Shown here in pieces: positions 5,041 through 6,263 of a stretch of DNA of 6,263 nucleotides; within the stretch, counting starts at the first letter, position 1; each line of letters begins with the position of its first letter. Under the pieces are notes generated by a model, which was given only the letters and a program-made list of their open reading frames with translations, was not told the DNA's origin and ran no database searches. The stretch covers positions 1-6,263 of the forward strand of contig JAUPTP010000149.1 in the NCBI GenBank assembly GCA_030918015.1. The letters run 5' to 3'. The translations under genes and the position numbers were made by a program. The stretch comes from Pseudomonadota bacterium. Its GTDB lineage: Bacteria > Pseudomonadota > Gammaproteobacteria > Burkholderiales > Burkholderiaceae_C.

Positions 5041-6263
5041 ATGAATGATTTCTCCCGACAGATGACGCTCCTGGCCGCGAGCGTCTGGCGATACCGCTGG
5101 ACGGGCGTCGTCGCCGCCTGGCTGATCGCCGTTCTCGGTGCCCTCGTGGTCCTGGTCGTGCCCGAGCGGCGCGAGGCCAAGGCCAGCATCTATGTCGACA
5201 CGCAGACCGTTCTGCGCCCGATGATGGTCGGCCTGGCGTTCCAGCCCGACATCGACCAGCAGGTCAAGATGATCGGCCGCACGCTGATCTCCCGCCCGAA
5301 CGTCGAACTGCTGCTCAAGAAAGACCAGCCGAAGCTGTTCGCGGCCGATGCGCCCGGCGGCAAGCTGGTGCCGGTGAACTCGGCCAAGCTCGACGCCGAG
5401 GCCGAACGCCTGATGAAGGACATCAAGCTGGTGCAGACCGGGGGCAACAACCTCTACGCGCTCAGCTATCGTGACGTCGATGGCCAGCGCGCCTTCCGCG
5501 TGATCGAGGGCATGGTCAAGCTGTTCATGGAGAACGGTGTCGCGGCCAAGCGCAAGGACTCCGCCGACGCCAGCCGCTTCATCGACGAGCAGATCACCGT
5601 CTACGAGGCCAAGCTCACCGAGGCCGAGAACCGCGTGAAGGAGTTCAAGCTGCGCAACATGAGCATTGCCTCGACGCAGGCTCAGGATTTCTTCGGCCGC
5701 ATCCAGGCCGTGACCGACGAGGTCAATCGGCTGCGCATCCAGCTCAGCGCGGCCGAGCGTGGCCGTGACGCGGTCCGCCGTGATCTGGAGAACGAGGAGC
5801 CGCAGCTGCCGATGGGCGCGGCCTCCGCGGTGTCGCTCACGCCGGATCTGGACGAGCGCATCCGCACGCTCAAGCGCCAGCTCGACGACATGGAGCGCCG
5901 CTACACCGACATGCACCCGGACGTGGTCTCGACGCGGCGCATGATCGGCGAGCTCGAGCAGAAGCGCACCGAGGAGCTCAAGCGCCTGCAGGCCGAGAAT
6001 CCGAAGCGCCGTGTCGCCGCGACCAACCCGGTCTACCAGCGCCTGCGCAACAACCTCTCGGACGCCGAGGCCAACGTGGCGACGCTGCGCGGCCAGCTCG
6101 AGGCGCAGGATGCGCGGCTCGACGAGATCCGCTCGCAGGCCAACCGCGTGCCGCAGGCCGAGGCCGAGCTGGCCCAGCTCAACCGCGACTACGAGATCCT
6201 GCGCAAGAACTACGACCAGCTGGTGCAGCGCCGCGAGGCCGCTTCGCTGGGCGTGAAGATCGA
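5041..6263 (+). CDS. XrtA/PEP-CTERM-type polysaccharide chain-length determinant (Wzz/GNVR family, 3'-partial)
   Basis: This is an inner-membrane polysaccharide co-polymerase that sets EPS chain length. It is open to the window end: 407 residues are visible where the family has about 500, so the C-terminal membrane helix is missing. A short cytoplasmic N-terminus (MNDFSRQMTLLAASVWRYRW) leads into the first membrane helix at 20-40. Next comes the Wzz motif YVDTQTVLRPMMVGLA (51-66), then TLISRPNVELLL (81-92). Long charged helical stretches, probably coiled coil, occupy about 175-250, 268-325 and 335-400. They include the conserved RYTDMHPDV (287-295), NPVYQRLR (329-336) and NRDYEILRKNYDQLVQRREA (381-400). 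This layout matches TIGR03007-type proteins. No BY-kinase domain is visible, so a separate tyrosine autokinase is expected downstream. The ATG at 5041 has only a weak SD (AGGT, 5026-5029); the family-like N-terminus supports it over the next in-frame ATG at 5062. Confidence 0.92.
   Translation, partial: MNDFSRQMTLLAASVWRYRWTGVVAAWLIAVLGALVVLVVPERREAKASIYVDTQTVLRPMMVGLAFQPDIDQQVKMIGRTLISRPNVELLLKKDQPKLFAADAPGGKLVPVNSAKLDAEAERLMKDIKLVQTGGNNLYALSYRDVDGQRAFRVIEGMVKLFMENGVAAKRKDSADASRFIDEQITVYEAKLTEAENRVKEFKLRNMSIASTQAQDFFGRIQAVTDEVNRLRIQLSAAERGRDAVRRDLENEEPQLPMGAASAVSLTPDLDERIRTLKRQLDDMERRYTDMHPDVVSTRRMIGELEQKRTEELKRLQAENPKRRVAATNPVYQRLRNNLSDAEANVATLRGQLEAQDARLDEIRSQANRVPQAEAELAQLNRDYEILRKNYDQLVQRREAASLGVKI

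Noticed and set aside
4741..5916. Long minus-strand open frame (391 codons) spanning the export and chain-length genes
   Set aside because: It crosses two well-supported + strand genes and the stem-loop between them. Its low-complexity composition is that of an antisense shadow.

Overview
The window is GC-rich, densely coding and reads entirely on the + strand. The gene content points to a betaproteobacterium, most likely of the order Burkholderiales (Rubrivivax/Leptothrix/Ideonella type). The evidence is the block formed by a large FAD/Fe-S oxidoreductase, a DUF971 protein and ubiE, followed by an exosortase-A (XrtA/PEP-CTERM) type exopolysaccharide locus. The genus assignment is inference.

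Layout. Positions 1-950 hold the C-terminal part of a large FAD/FMN-dependent oxidoreductase carrying two cysteine-rich CCG modules; its start lies outside the window. A 144-bp gap with a GNRA-capped hairpin follows. Next come a DUF971 protein (1095-1514) and, 22 bp later, the ubiquinone/menaquinone C-methyltransferase UbiE (1537-2268). A 363-bp non-coding region (2269-2631) separates this housekeeping part from the polysaccharide locus. It ends in tandem inverted repeats and a T6 tract just before a polyprenyl-phosphate sugar transferase (2632-4041). A good intrinsic terminator (4103-4135) closes that gene. An AT-richer stretch with a candidate sigma-54 (-24/-12) promoter precedes a short Wza-like export lipoprotein (4316-4948). 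A 54-nt stem-loop (4959-5012) then leads into a Wzz/GNVR-type chain-length determinant (5041 to the window edge, about 407 residues visible).

How the genes work together. The first three are quinone/respiratory housekeeping genes. The last three are the opening genes of an EPS machine: the sugar transferase loads the first sugar-phosphate on the undecaprenyl carrier at the inner membrane, the chain-length determinant controls polymer length in the periplasm, and the lipoprotein is the outer-membrane-side export component. The sequence signatures fit the subfamilies that travel with exosortase A and PEP-CTERM proteins. The exosortase itself and any PEP-CTERM substrate are not in this window; I expect them downstream.

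The least ordinary parts are the non-coding ones: the attenuator-like leader before the sugar transferase, the terminator followed by a possible sigma-54 promoter before the export gene, and the long stem-loop between the export and chain-length genes. I found no RNA genes, mobile elements or CRISPR arrays.
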